A stretch of DNA of 37,373 nt, taken from NCBI GenBank assembly GCA_027459325.1, contig DAIDIO010000002.1, positions 65,951-103,323 on the forward strand, written 5' to 3'. The notes beneath the pieces are model-generated. The model made no database searches. It had not been told where the DNA came from and was given only the letters and a program-made list of their open reading frames with translations. The stretch comes from Candidatus Saccharimonadota bacterium. Its GTDB lineage: Bacteria > Patescibacteriota > Saccharimonadia > Saccharimonadales > UBA4665. Positions 16,628 to 23,852 of the stretch are shown here, one piece after another. A program made the translations under genes and the position numbers. How positions within the stretch are numbered: the first letter of the stretch is position 1; every line of letters begins with the position of its first letter.

Positions 16628-16643
16628 AGCTTTCTTATCTGTA

Positions 16644-16649
16644 ATTATA
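16644..16649 (-). promoter_or_regulatory. -10 box TATAAT of typA
   Basis: A perfect TATAAT on the minus strand lies about 50 nt before the typA ATG, with predicted transcription start near 16637. That gives a leader of about 44 nt which contains the terminator-like hairpin. The -35 region is not clear. Confidence 0.5.
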
Positions 16650-16732
16650 ACAATAATATCTATGTTTTCATAATCTATTTGCTGTTTTCTAACAAGCCAG
16701 TCCTTTACTGGTAAGGTAGTATTAGTATACCT

Positions 16733-17335
16733 ATGGTAAAAACTTTAAGCGTTATATTTATTCCGGGACTGGGGGATGTGCCTGACCCGAGATTTCAGCT
16801 AGCCTTGGTAAGATCATGGAAAAAGTACGGTGTTGAACCAGAAACATTCCTTATGCGCTGGGCGGATAATGAGCTTTGGCAAGTTAAATTCGACAGATTA
16901 CTGAAGCGAATCGATGAACTGAATAAGGAAGGTTATGCTGTGGGCCTAGTGGGAGCTAGCGCAGGCGCTTCTGTAGCCATAAACGCCTTCGCTGAACGCC
17001 CGGATATTATTGTTGGTGTAGTGCTGGTGGCCGGTAAAGTAAATCGGCCTGGTAGTATCGGTAGTGATTTAAAGAAAAATAATACTGCCCTGCCGGTCTC
17101 GGTGTCGCTTACCGGCAGCTCTTTAGACAAATTGAGCCCTGCAAAGAAACTCAGGATTCTGTCCCGGCATGCATTTATGGATAATTACGTTCATAGGTCA
17201 GACAGTCTTATACCCGGAGCAATTAATCAGACCGTGCCGAGTATTGGGCATGTGCTGACTATTGCGAGTCAGCTGGTTTTCGGCGCACCAAGTTTTTTAA
17301 AGTTTCTAAAGCAGCTGAACAATAAAGTAAGTTAA
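16733..17335 (+). CDS. Alpha/beta hydrolase
   Basis: The 200-residue protein begins with the strand-oxyanion region SVIFIPGLGD and has a nucleophile elbow GASAG (Ser77) at residues 74-78. The catalytic histidine is in PSIGHVLTI near residue 173, and the acidic residue is not certain. There is no signal peptide, so it acts in the cytosol. The substrate is unknown; similar short hydrolases include esterases and lipid-acting enzymes. The gene is divergent from typA, and its stop shares a TTAA with the convergent GH13 gene. Confidence 0.75.
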   Translation: MVKTLSVIFIPGLGDVPDPRFQLALVRSWKKYGVEPETFLMRWADNELWQVKFDRLLKRIDELNKEGYAVGLVGASAGASVAINAFAERPDIIVGVVLVAGKVNRPGSIGSDLKKNNTALPVSVSLTGSSLDKLSPAKKLRILSRHAFMDNYVHRSDSLIPGAINQTVPSIGHVLTIASQLVFGAPSFLKFLKQLNNKVS

Positions 17336-18989
17336 TTCCTGATCAGCACTGCCTCGTAAGCAGCAAGGTTTAGGTGATCGATAACTTCATGCTTAGAAGG
17401 TTGGCCGCTCAGGCTGCTCATTAAAACAACGCCTTTATTTTTAAGGCTAACTGGTTGTTTTGATTTAGAAAAGTTAATCAGTACGGTGTAGCTGTCCGAG
17501 ACGTCGCTTCGGGTATAAGTAAGTACCTTAGAATCATTTATTGAAGTGACATTAATATCACCGTGAGTAAGAGCCCTTGAAGATTTTCTTATATGGATTA
17601 GTCCTTTGTAAAGACTATGGAAGGAAGTGGGGTCCTGTTTTTCTACCTTCACGTTTCGGCTCTGGTAATCATTACTAGTGGAAGCCAAGTTTCGCTACAA
17701 CTAGAAAAGCCGGCCTGGGGGTCGTCCGACCATTGCATTGGCGTACGTTCGGGGTCTCTGCCTTGACTGGCGCCGCCGGCAGCTCCGGGATCCTGAACTT
17801 TGCTGCGGGGTATATCCACATCATGCATACCTATATCTTCGCCGTAGTAAACAAATATCATGCCTGGTAGAGTTAATTTCATAAGTGCGGCCGCCCTGGC
17901 TTTGGTTTCTCCCAGGCGACTAACTAGTCTGGACTGGTCATGATTACCGAAGGCATAGCTGGCTATTGCTAATGGGTGGACTATTTTAAGTTGGTCATGG
18001 AATTCATTAAGAAATTCTTGCCACGGCTCCAGCTCCCAGGGCAGTTGAATACCTTCAAAAATGAAGGGTGCGGCAACAGCTGGGTCGACTCCCTGATAAT
18101 AATTCATATATTCACCCACTGGATCTATTCTTCTGGTATAACCCTCTGTAATCATAAAACGGTGTTTATGAGCAAAAGCTTTTTCTTTCAGCACACTAGC
18201 CATCTCATTTAGGTAATCGTATTGTTTAGGCCAGTGCTGGTCGTTTTCATGAATTAGTGAGTCGTATTGAGAGCCACTACCCTCTTTATAATGTGGATTT
18301 ATAGGGTTATCTTTGAGTTCGGGGTCTTTGCCTAAGAACGGTACGGCATCGACCCTGAAGCCGTCGACACCCATTGCTAGCCAAAACCTTAGCATGTCCT
18401 TCATGGCTTCTCTTACTTTCTGGTTTTGCCAATTTAAATCCGGTTGTCTGGTATGGAAGGTATGTAAGTAGAATTGCTGACGCTCGGGTACCCACTGCCA
18501 GGCCGATTTACCGGCAAAGATATCCAGCCAGTTATTGGGCGGCAGCGGCTTATTGCCGATGTAGGCTGCCGGATCGCGCCAGATATACCAATCACTGAAT
18601 TCGTTGTCCTTAGATATTTTAGAGGCTTTAAACCATGGATGCTCGTCTGAACTATGATTGGGTACGATATCGATAATGACATGAAGGTTACGTTTATGTG
18701 ACTCTTCCAGTAATCGCTTAAAATCCTCGAGTGTACCAAAGATCGGATCAACATCACGGTAATTAGAAACGTCATAGCCGAAATCCGCCATTGGCGAGGG
18801 ATAGAACGGCGATAACCACATGCCGGTTACGCCTAAGTCTTTAAGGTAGTCAAGCTTACTAATAATGCCGGGTAAATCACCTATCCCGTCATCATTGCTA
18901 TCCATAAAACTGCGCGGGTAGATCTGGTACATCACGGCACCATCAGCCCAGCGTGGTATAGTCTTTTGAAACAAGCGCAAGTGGTTCAT
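17332..18989 (-). pseudogene. GH13 alpha-glucosidase/oligo-1,6-glucosidase-like gene broken by a one-base frameshift
   Basis: The first frame (446 codons, from 18989) holds an intact GH13 barrel: YQIYPRSF, FGYDVSNY, DIVPNHSS, GFRVDAV with nucleophile D214, TEGY with acid/base E282 and FGNHDQ with D351. After RTPMQWSDDPQAGFSS the frame ends in a short non-homologous tail and a TGA at 17649. The rest of the C-terminal domain (DYQSRNVKVE onward) continues in the next frame to 17332. The total length of 1658 nt is one short of 553 codons, so a single base is missing near 17671-17676. It may be a real mutation or a sequence error. The intact enzyme would hydrolyse alpha-1,6 or alpha-1,4 glucosides or convert trehalose. 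Without export signals it is cytosolic. Confidence 0.82.
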
Positions 18990-19045
18990 TATTTCTACTC
19001 TAACACATTATTAGAGGCGGAATTACAAGCAAAAATTTATTATAG

Positions 19046-19723
19046 TTAGCTCAGAGCGTCCTGTAATTTTCTGACGTCCGGAATTGTAAAATAATGCTCT
19101 TTCTGTCCCATCAGACCTTCCTCAAACAGTTGCTCCAGCGAGGGGCTAGCGGTTTCCCGGTTAATGTTGATGGAGTCGGCAATATCCTGGTGAGTTATGG
19201 GCGCATCGATCAGTACGCCTGAATCAACCGGTTTGCCAAATCTTTCACCTAAGTATAATAGCTCGGCAATGATCCTACCTCTAGCGGAACGGAATTCCAG
19301 GGTTTGGATCCGCTGAGTATAAACGGCGATTATATTAACAGCTTGGTTTAGGATTTCGTTAGTCAGCCAAGTGTTATTGCCTAAGGCCTTACGAAGTTCG
19401 TGTTTGGAGCTTCTAAGTACACTAACGTCAGACATGGCAACGTAAGATAACCCCGTCGCATAGTAGCCGTTAAGGGCCCATGGTAAAGGAACAAATTCGC
19501 CTTCGCCATGTATTAAAAGGAGGTTGCCGTGTCCACTTTGTGACACAGAACAAGCTTTCACAAAGCCTTTTTTAATTAGGTAGACACCTTGAGGTTCATC
19601 AAATCCACTAATAATAGTTTCATCTCTTTTAAAGTGCATTACAAAGCCGTCGCTGAAGTGGGAAACTATGCTTTTATCTGTAGTGCTGGTCCCAGGTTTT
19701 TTGGTCGGCATACTTGTACTCAT
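19046..19723 (-). CDS. Second Crp/Fnr-type regulator with altered ligand pocket
   Basis: The 225-residue protein has a disordered N-terminus, a cNMP-type beta-roll (about 30-125), a dimer helix and a winged helix whose recognition part is DIADSININRETASPSLEQL. At the phosphate-binding cassette it has FVPLPWALNG, closely matching FFPLSWAING of the first regulator in this window, so both belong to the same non-cAMP subfamily. It lacks Fnr cysteines. A TATACT box (19730-19735) lies 6 nt before the ATG, implying a leaderless mRNA. It is divergent from the 66-aa gene and helicase cluster, and a 5-6-5 inverted repeat lies between. Confidence 0.8.
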   Translation of the reverse strand: MSTSMPTKKPGTSTTDKSIVSHFSDGFVMHFKRDETIISGFDEPQGVYLIKKGFVKACSVSQSGHGNLLLIHGEGEFVPLPWALNGYYATGLSYVAMSDVSVLRSSKHELRKALGNNTWLTNEILNQAVNIIAVYTQRIQTLEFRSARGRIIAELLYLGERFGKPVDSGVLIDAPITHQDIADSININRETASPSLEQLFEEGLMGQKEHYFTIPDVRKLQDALS

Positions 19724-19729
19724 AACCTC

Positions 19730-19735
19730 AGTATA
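19730..19735 (-). promoter_or_regulatory. -10 box TATACT of the second Crp-like gene
   Basis: TATACT on the minus strand is followed by 6 nt and the ATG at 19723. The intervening GAGGTT contains GAGG, but only 2 nt from the ATG, too close to act as a normal ribosome site. Confidence 0.5.
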
Positions 19736-19812
19736 TACGCATTAGGCGAATCAGGTTGTGACGCTCCGCACAGACTGCTATTTATATGATAGTTACACTT
19801 TGTGCAGTAAGA

Positions 19813-19828
19813 ACTTCTAATATGAAGT
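19813..19828. promoter_or_regulatory. Inverted repeat ACTTC-N6-GAAGT, candidate Crp-like operator
   Basis: Perfect 5-bp arms flank a 6-nt spacer (TAATAT). This is the half-site geometry of Crp/Fnr dimers, placed between a Crp-like gene and the divergent 66-aa gene. It lies about 15 nt upstream of a possible TTGATA -35 element (19844-19849) for the plus-strand gene. Binding is inference. Confidence 0.35.
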
Positions 19829-19900
19829 ATCGGCCAAATTTAGTTGATAGCAAAAAACCTGTTTTTACTAAAAATACTGATTTTTAATTGGAGGAATCAT

Positions 19901-20101
19901 ATGTCTGATAATACTAATCAGCCTCTATTTAACGGCGGTGATTTTAAGGAGCCGGTAACGTCTGGCAATAAATTACGGAATAGGATTGAAAATTATCACC
20001 TGGTAATGGGTGAAATTGATAAAGACTATAGTAGGCAGCTAAAGCACCTAAAACAAGTTACACAGAAAGCTAGGCGCCGCTATTTAAGATCACATAAGTA
20101 A
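19901..20101 (+). CDS. 66-residue basic small protein, unknown
   Basis: The protein begins MSDNTNQPLFNGGDF and ends in a lysine/arginine-rich helix (QLKHLKQVTQKARRRYLRSHK). There is no membrane segment. The start is fixed by GGAGG 6 nt before the ATG; a longer frame from further upstream would include untranslated leader. A basic C-terminus next to an RNA helicase gene suggests RNA or ribosome binding, but that is only context. No known family was recognised. Confidence 0.65.
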   Translation: MSDNTNQPLFNGGDFKEPVTSGNKLRNRIENYHLVMGEIDKDYSRQLKHLKQVTQKARRRYLRSHK

Positions 20102-20290
20102 AGTTAAACGGACCTACAAACAGTTTAAAATAGCCGGGCATCATAGCTTCGGGCGAATTTAGACTTGATATATACGGCGTATTATGATAATGTTAAAGCA
20201 ATTGTTTTTGATGAATCCGGGTCTGTTGACACACTCGATTTCAACAATCGCAGTGCAATAAAGTTAACTAACTATAAGGATTCTTTTTTT
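20102..20290 (+). promoter_or_regulatory. Long leader/promoter region of the DEAD-box helicase
   Basis: A 189-nt gap lies before the helicase start. It contains TTGATA at 20165-20170 with TAATGT 17 nt later, a possible promoter giving a leader of about 90 nt. A second TTGACA at 20225-20230 has no convincing -10. AGGA at 20277-20280 followed by a T-run precedes the ATG. Long leaders are common for cold-induced DEAD-box genes; no defined riboswitch was recognised. Confidence 0.35.
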
Positions 20291-21496
20291 ATGTCTTATT
20301 ACGCAAGTAATAGCCGTAGTCGGCAATACGACCGGTCTTCTAGACCTAGTCGTTCATACCAAAATAACCAAAGACGCAGTCGTGGTGCTCCTAAAAAGGA
20401 GTATATAAACCCGGACCGCTTCATCAGCTCTGCTAAGCAGGTGGATAAAGTAGTCTACATACCTAAAAATACTTTTGATGATTTTGCTATTAATCCATTG
20501 ATTAAGCGAAATCTTTTGGCAAAGGGATTTAGCGAGCCGTCTTCAATACAGGATCAGACTATTCCTGTAGCTTTAAGCGGACGAGATGTTATTGGCATTG
20601 CCGATACCGGAACTGGAAAAACAGCCGCTTTTGGTATTCCAATTCTGCAAGCTGCGATGACTAGCGACGCCCGTGCCCTGATAATTGCGCCCACTCGTGA
20701 GCTGGCACAACAGATTGAAGTTGAACTAGAATCGCTGTCTAAAGGCAGCAACATGCGAAGTGCTGTACTTATAGGTGGCTCTTCAATGGGTTTTCAGCTT
20801 CGGCAGCTGCGGGCCCGTCCACAACTAGTTATAGGGACACCCGGTCGGATTAAAGACCATATTAAAAGAGGTACCCTTCGTCTAGAGAACTTTAAATTTG
20901 TCGTACTAGATGAAGTTGACCGCATGCTCGATATGGGCTTTATTAATGACGTTAGCAGTATCTTAGAATCATTACATGCTGAGCGTCAGTCGTTTTTCTT
21001 CTCTGCGACAATGAACCGTAAAGTTTCTCAACTAATTGAAACTTTTGCTAAAGAGCCGATTACGATATCTGTTAAAACTGGTGAAACCGGTGAGAACATT
21101 AATCAGGATATCGTCAGAGTAACTTCCGGTAGCTCGAAGATTAGCGTCTTACATGACATCTTAATCGACAACCAGGTAGTTAAAGTTATAATCTTTGATG
21201 ATACCCAAAGAGCAGTTGAGTCACTTAGCCAAGAGTTAGTGACGCGCGGTTTCAAAGCTGACGCCATACACGGTGGCAAAAGTCAGGGCCAGAGGCAACG
21301 CTCACTCAGCAAGTTTAAGCAGAATGAAGTAACTATATTGGTTGCAACCGATGTTGCGGCTCGCGGTATCGACGTCTCCGATATAACTCACGTCATTAAT
21401 TACTCTACCCCTCAATCCTATTCTGATTACGTTCACCGTATCGGTAGAACTGGTCGGGCCGGAAAGATTGGTCACGCCCTAACCTTCATTAGCTAA
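20291..21496 (+). CDS. DEAD-box ATP-dependent RNA helicase with Arg/Ser-rich N-terminus
   Basis: From the ATG at 20291 (AGGA upstream) the protein has 401 residues. The first 40 are Arg/Ser/Gln-rich, like an RNA-binding tail. The core follows: Q-motif region PSSIQDQTIP, Walker A ADTGTGKT at 104-111, PTRELAQQ, DEVD at 207-210, SAT, then RecA-2 with VATDVAARGID and HRIGRTGRAG. It stops within a few residues of motif VI (LTFIS), shorter than most family members. It unwinds RNA duplexes in ribosome assembly or mRNA decay. The next gene starts 10 nt downstream. Confidence 0.92.
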   Translation: MSYYASNSRSRQYDRSSRPSRSYQNNQRRSRGAPKKEYINPDRFISSAKQVDKVVYIPKNTFDDFAINPLIKRNLLAKGFSEPSSIQDQTIPVALSGRDVIGIADTGTGKTAAFGIPILQAAMTSDARALIIAPTRELAQQIEVELESLSKGSNMRSAVLIGGSSMGFQLRQLRARPQLVIGTPGRIKDHIKRGTLRLENFKFVVLDEVDRMLDMGFINDVSSILESLHAERQSFFFSATMNRKVSQLIETFAKEPITISVKTGETGENINQDIVRVTSGSSKISVLHDILIDNQVVKVIIFDDTQRAVESLSQELVTRGFKADAIHGGKSQGQRQRSLSKFKQNEVTILVATDVAARGIDVSDITHVINYSTPQSYSDYVHRIGRTGRAGKIGHALTFIS

Positions 21497-21506
21497 GAAA
21501 GAAACT

Positions 21507-21752
21507 ATGAATCATCAAACCCGAGCCATGATAGTAAAAAACCTAGAAGAAACTAAGGTTCGTGAAAAGCTTATGGCCATGGAGAAGGATCCGCTGCTTA
21601 ATACTAAGCACTCCAGCTTCAGCGCTAATACTGATTTATATCCTGATGGACAGATCCCTTTTGTAGAAAAGCACATTGCTTACCTTATGGAGCACCCAAA
21701 GCTGGACCCTGATCAGTACTTGGCAAACCTGAGGCTAATGCTTAGGGGCTAG
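21507..21752 (+). CDS. 81-residue protein co-transcribed with the helicase, unknown
   Basis: The protein begins 10 nt after the helicase stop with a purine-rich AAGAAAG before the ATG, so it is in the same operon. It is charged and probably helical at the N-terminus (MIVKNLEETKVREKLMAMEK) and ends DPDQYLANLRLMLRG. No known domain was recognised. As the helicase lacks a C-terminal extension, this small protein could be a partner; that is speculation. Confidence 0.6.
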   Translation: MNHQTRAMIVKNLEETKVREKLMAMEKDPLLNTKHSSFSANTDLYPDGQIPFVEKHIAYLMEHPKLDPDQYLANLRLMLRG

Positions 21753-21758
21753 TCAGTA

Positions 21759-21953
21759 TCAGCGAATGGCTATCCGCCAGGCTACATCGACGGCTATCAT
21801 TGCAGCCACAAATAAGGCAATCTCTAGCGGGGTTCGTTTATGGACTGTAACAAAAATTGTTAGTATAGCTAAGGCCAGCGCGACATACAGTAGCTGAAGT
21901 ATCCATACATAGATCGGCACACCAATAAGACTGTGCTTAAGATAATGATACAT
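21759..21953 (-). CDS. 64-residue two-helix membrane protein
   Basis: Two hydrophobic segments (about residues 9-35 and 43-62) make up nearly all of the protein, with a short charged loop VHKRTP between them. No family was recognised. The ATG at 21953 is chosen because a perfect TATAAT (21961-21966, minus strand) lies 7 nt before it; a longer frame from a GTG at 21995 would overlap the promoter. It converges on the helicase operon with a 6-nt gap. Confidence 0.6.
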   Translation of the reverse strand: MYHYLKHSLIGVPIYVWILQLLYVALALAILTIFVTVHKRTPLEIALFVAAMIAVDVAWRIAIR

Positions 21954-22056
21954 AAAGGCAATTATATTCCGCTTATATAAAGAAAGTAAATTCACTCTCT
22001 GTTTAGATGTATATATTTAGCGTTATTTACGGCCTTTGCAATTTGGTCGATACTGA

Positions 22057-22215
22057 AATAACAGAAAACAAATCCGCGTTTTTGACATTCTGACCGGATA
22101 TATTATGCCCGTCCGTCAAGTTGATCCGGGATTAATCTTTGGTATGTTGCAGATTAAAATGCAATCCAGTGACGGACTCTGGCCCGCCATACATTTTTAC
22201 CGGTATATTAACTAA
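22057..22215 (+). pseudogene. Relic of a GH16 beta-glucanase-like gene
   Basis: The interval from about 21,990 to 22,321 has no intact gene. One plus-strand frame in it, opening at 22057 and closing at a TAA at 22213, reads TGYIMPVRQV, then FGMLQIKMQSSDGLWPAI. The second part closely follows the GH16 strand pattern YGxxExRIKxPxxxGLWPAxW. No catalytic EIDxxE segment follows, so only a short fragment is left. The rest of the interval shows nothing convincing. The match is by eye from about 20 residues. Confidence 0.4.
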
Positions 22216-22321
22216 GCCAAAACTGAAAGCTCCTCTCCAGATTGCCTTCACGACAATTATGGTAAGTGGCTAGGAGTTTCTGGCTAATAAATATCTAACA
22301 AAATCCTAAGGGGGAAGCTAT

Positions 22322-22717
22322 TTAAACATTATGTATAGAAGTTGTGTGCAAGGTCTGGGGATCTTCAGGAGCATCAATATTTTTTTCAACTATATAAAAG
22401 TCTGGCCTTTTTGAGGTTACTCTTTCCACTTTTTTGACTTGATGGCCCGGTACTACTATAAAGCTATTACGGTCGCGGTGGATTTTGCGGTATTCTTTAA
22501 GGTTGAGAAGTATTCGCTCGGAACAGTTCTCATCGGCGCATTCACAGAAAAAGTAAATGGGACGATTCTCCTTTTCAGGCTCAACCATAAATTCAGGCTG
22601 TCTGTCTTCCAGAGCTAATTTATTAATTTCATCGACGCCAGCTTTTACTTGTTCATTTAACTGCCTAAAGACTGCTTCGTTCTCGGCTAAGCGTCGTTTT
22701 GACATTAAGTCTGCCAT
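22322..22717 (-). CDS. 131-residue conserved-type protein with CxCx4C motif
   Basis: The sequence begins AENEAVFRQLNEQV, a coiled helix, then YFFCECADENCSERILL with cysteines 58, 60 and 65, then EYRKIHRDRNSFIVVPGHQ. This order (NEAxFRxxNE, CxCxxxxC, EYxxxR, PGH) matches an uncharacterised family I recall from actinobacteria and CPR genomes; the Cys/His set suggests a zinc site. The function is unknown. The ATG follows a TAAAAT box (22724-22729) by 6 nt, a leaderless start. The unit is isolated, with its own promoter. Confidence 0.65.
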   Translation of the reverse strand: MADLMSKRRLAENEAVFRQLNEQVKAGVDEINKLALEDRQPEFMVEPEKENRPIYFFCECADENCSERILLNLKEYRKIHRDRNSFIVVPGHQVKKVERVTSKRPDFYIVEKNIDAPEDPQTLHTTSIHNV

Positions 22718-22759
22718 GTATATATTTTAACAGACTTTAGCCCAATCTTCTTTTTGGGT

Positions 22760-23335
22760 TTATTGGATTTTAGGAAGTTTCATTTCTATCTCAGGCAAGG
22801 CTTCCTGATCATCAATACGAATACCTTCAATATTATTTCCGGTTTCTCTAAATCCAAACTTATTATATAAATCGATAGCTTTTTGGTTGTAGCTAACAAC
22901 GCGAAGGAAGATGTCTTCATCTCTACCATACCAGTTAATGGCTGCTTGCAGTAATTGCCTGCCGACTCCCTTTCCCTGGGCTTCCGGCAAGACATAAAGT
23001 GCTCCGAGACGCTGCTGACCATTGATTACATGCGGCGCCGTATAGCCCACCACCTTGCCATTTAGTTTAGCTACGAAGTTAGCTCTCCTGCCGCTTGCCA
23101 TGTCTTCTTTAATGCCTTTGTGCCAACGTTCAGCTGCAATGGCCAAGTGTTCACCATTTTCACCTTCTATTCTTTTTCTAACATTTTCATAAGATATGCC
23201 GTAATCGGGGTTTGGGTAGGCACTGAGCCAGCCTTGTCTGCGGATTTCGACTATTGCTTCGGCATCGTCGGGGCTTGCCTTTTCGATCGATATAGATGGC
23301 TGATCATCCGAAATGTCTAACAGTGCTTCGTTCAT
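22760..23335 (-). CDS. GNAT-family N-acetyltransferase
   Basis: The 191-residue protein has the GNAT core, starting at IEKASPDDAEAIVEIRRQGW, with the acetyl-CoA-binding motif A LYVLPEAQGKGVGRQLL and a later VVSYNQKAIDLYNKFGFRETG (motif B). It would acetylate an amine on a small molecule, antibiotic, peptide or protein; the substrate cannot be told. TATACT (23342-23347) lies 6 nt upstream of the ATG, so it is probably leaderless even though another gene on the same strand ends 16 nt upstream. Confidence 0.85.
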   Translation of the reverse strand: MNEALLDISDDQPSISIEKASPDDAEAIVEIRRQGWLSAYPNPDYGISYENVRKRIEGENGEHLAIAAERWHKGIKEDMASGRRANFVAKLNGKVVGYTAPHVINGQQRLGALYVLPEAQGKGVGRQLLQAAINWYGRDEDIFLRVVSYNQKAIDLYNKFGFRETGNNIEGIRIDDQEALPEIEMKLPKIQ

Positions 23336-23351
23336 ACTGCTAGTATAAGCC

Positions 23352-23660
23352 TTATTGCAGGTCTAATTCGACTACATGCTTGCCTGTCGGATCAATAAAT
23401 TTAGCAATAAGTTCGCCGACGAAAGTCAGGCTTTCATGATTATTGCTATTGATGCTATGCGTAGTGATAACCGTGCCTTCATCGTCTTGTCTAGAAATTG
23501 AAGCGAATTCAATTAATGAACGGGCTTTGATTAATTCACAAATATTTGTGGCGGCTATAGTTTTTAGAGGTGGTTGAACCTCATAACCATAAAAAATATA
23601 ATCTTTTTGTTCCTCAGGGTCTGGACTCGGGATTTCCCGTCCTGTTATGCAATATTTCAT
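23352..23660 (-). CDS. 102-residue hypothetical protein
   Basis: The protein is of mixed alpha/beta character with no membrane segment and no recognised motif. It begins MKYCITGREIPSPDPEEQ and ends FIDPTGKHVVELDLQ. The evidence that it is real is a well-formed promoter: TTGCTG, 16 nt, TAAAAT, then 7 nt to the ATG. It lies upstream of the GNAT gene on the same strand with a 16-nt gap, but the GNAT has its own -10 box. Confidence 0.55.
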   Translation of the reverse strand: MKYCITGREIPSPDPEEQKDYIFYGYEVQPPLKTIAATNICELIKARSLIEFASISRQDDEGTVITTHSINSNNHESLTFVGELIAKFIDPTGKHVVELDLQ

Positions 23661-23667
23661 AATATAT

Positions 23668-23695
23668 ATTTTAACATAAAATATCTTATCAGCAA
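23668..23695 (-). promoter_or_regulatory. Full promoter with leaderless start (TTGCTG-N16-TAAAAT)
   Basis: On the minus strand the -35 TTGCTG (23695-23690) and the -10 TAAAAT (23673-23668) are separated by 16 nt. The ATG at 23660 follows 7 nt after the -10. This is the clearest complete sigma-70-type promoter with a leaderless start in the window. Confidence 0.6.
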
Positions 23696-23852
23696 GGGCT
23701 AAAGAAGTTAGCGGTGCTAAATTCTTTATAACCTGAGTAAATTATGCAGAAAATAGTTAGATAAATGACTGAAAACAATTTAGATATTTTGTATAAATTG
23801 TTACACGCATTGCTCCGGGACAATGAGTTCAATCAACGATATAGGAGGAGAT

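Noticed and set aside
17649-17690. Programmed frameshift in the GH13 gene
   Set aside because: No slippery heptamer or following pseudoknot was seen at the junction, and GH13 glucosidases are not known to need one. Mutation or sequence error is simpler.
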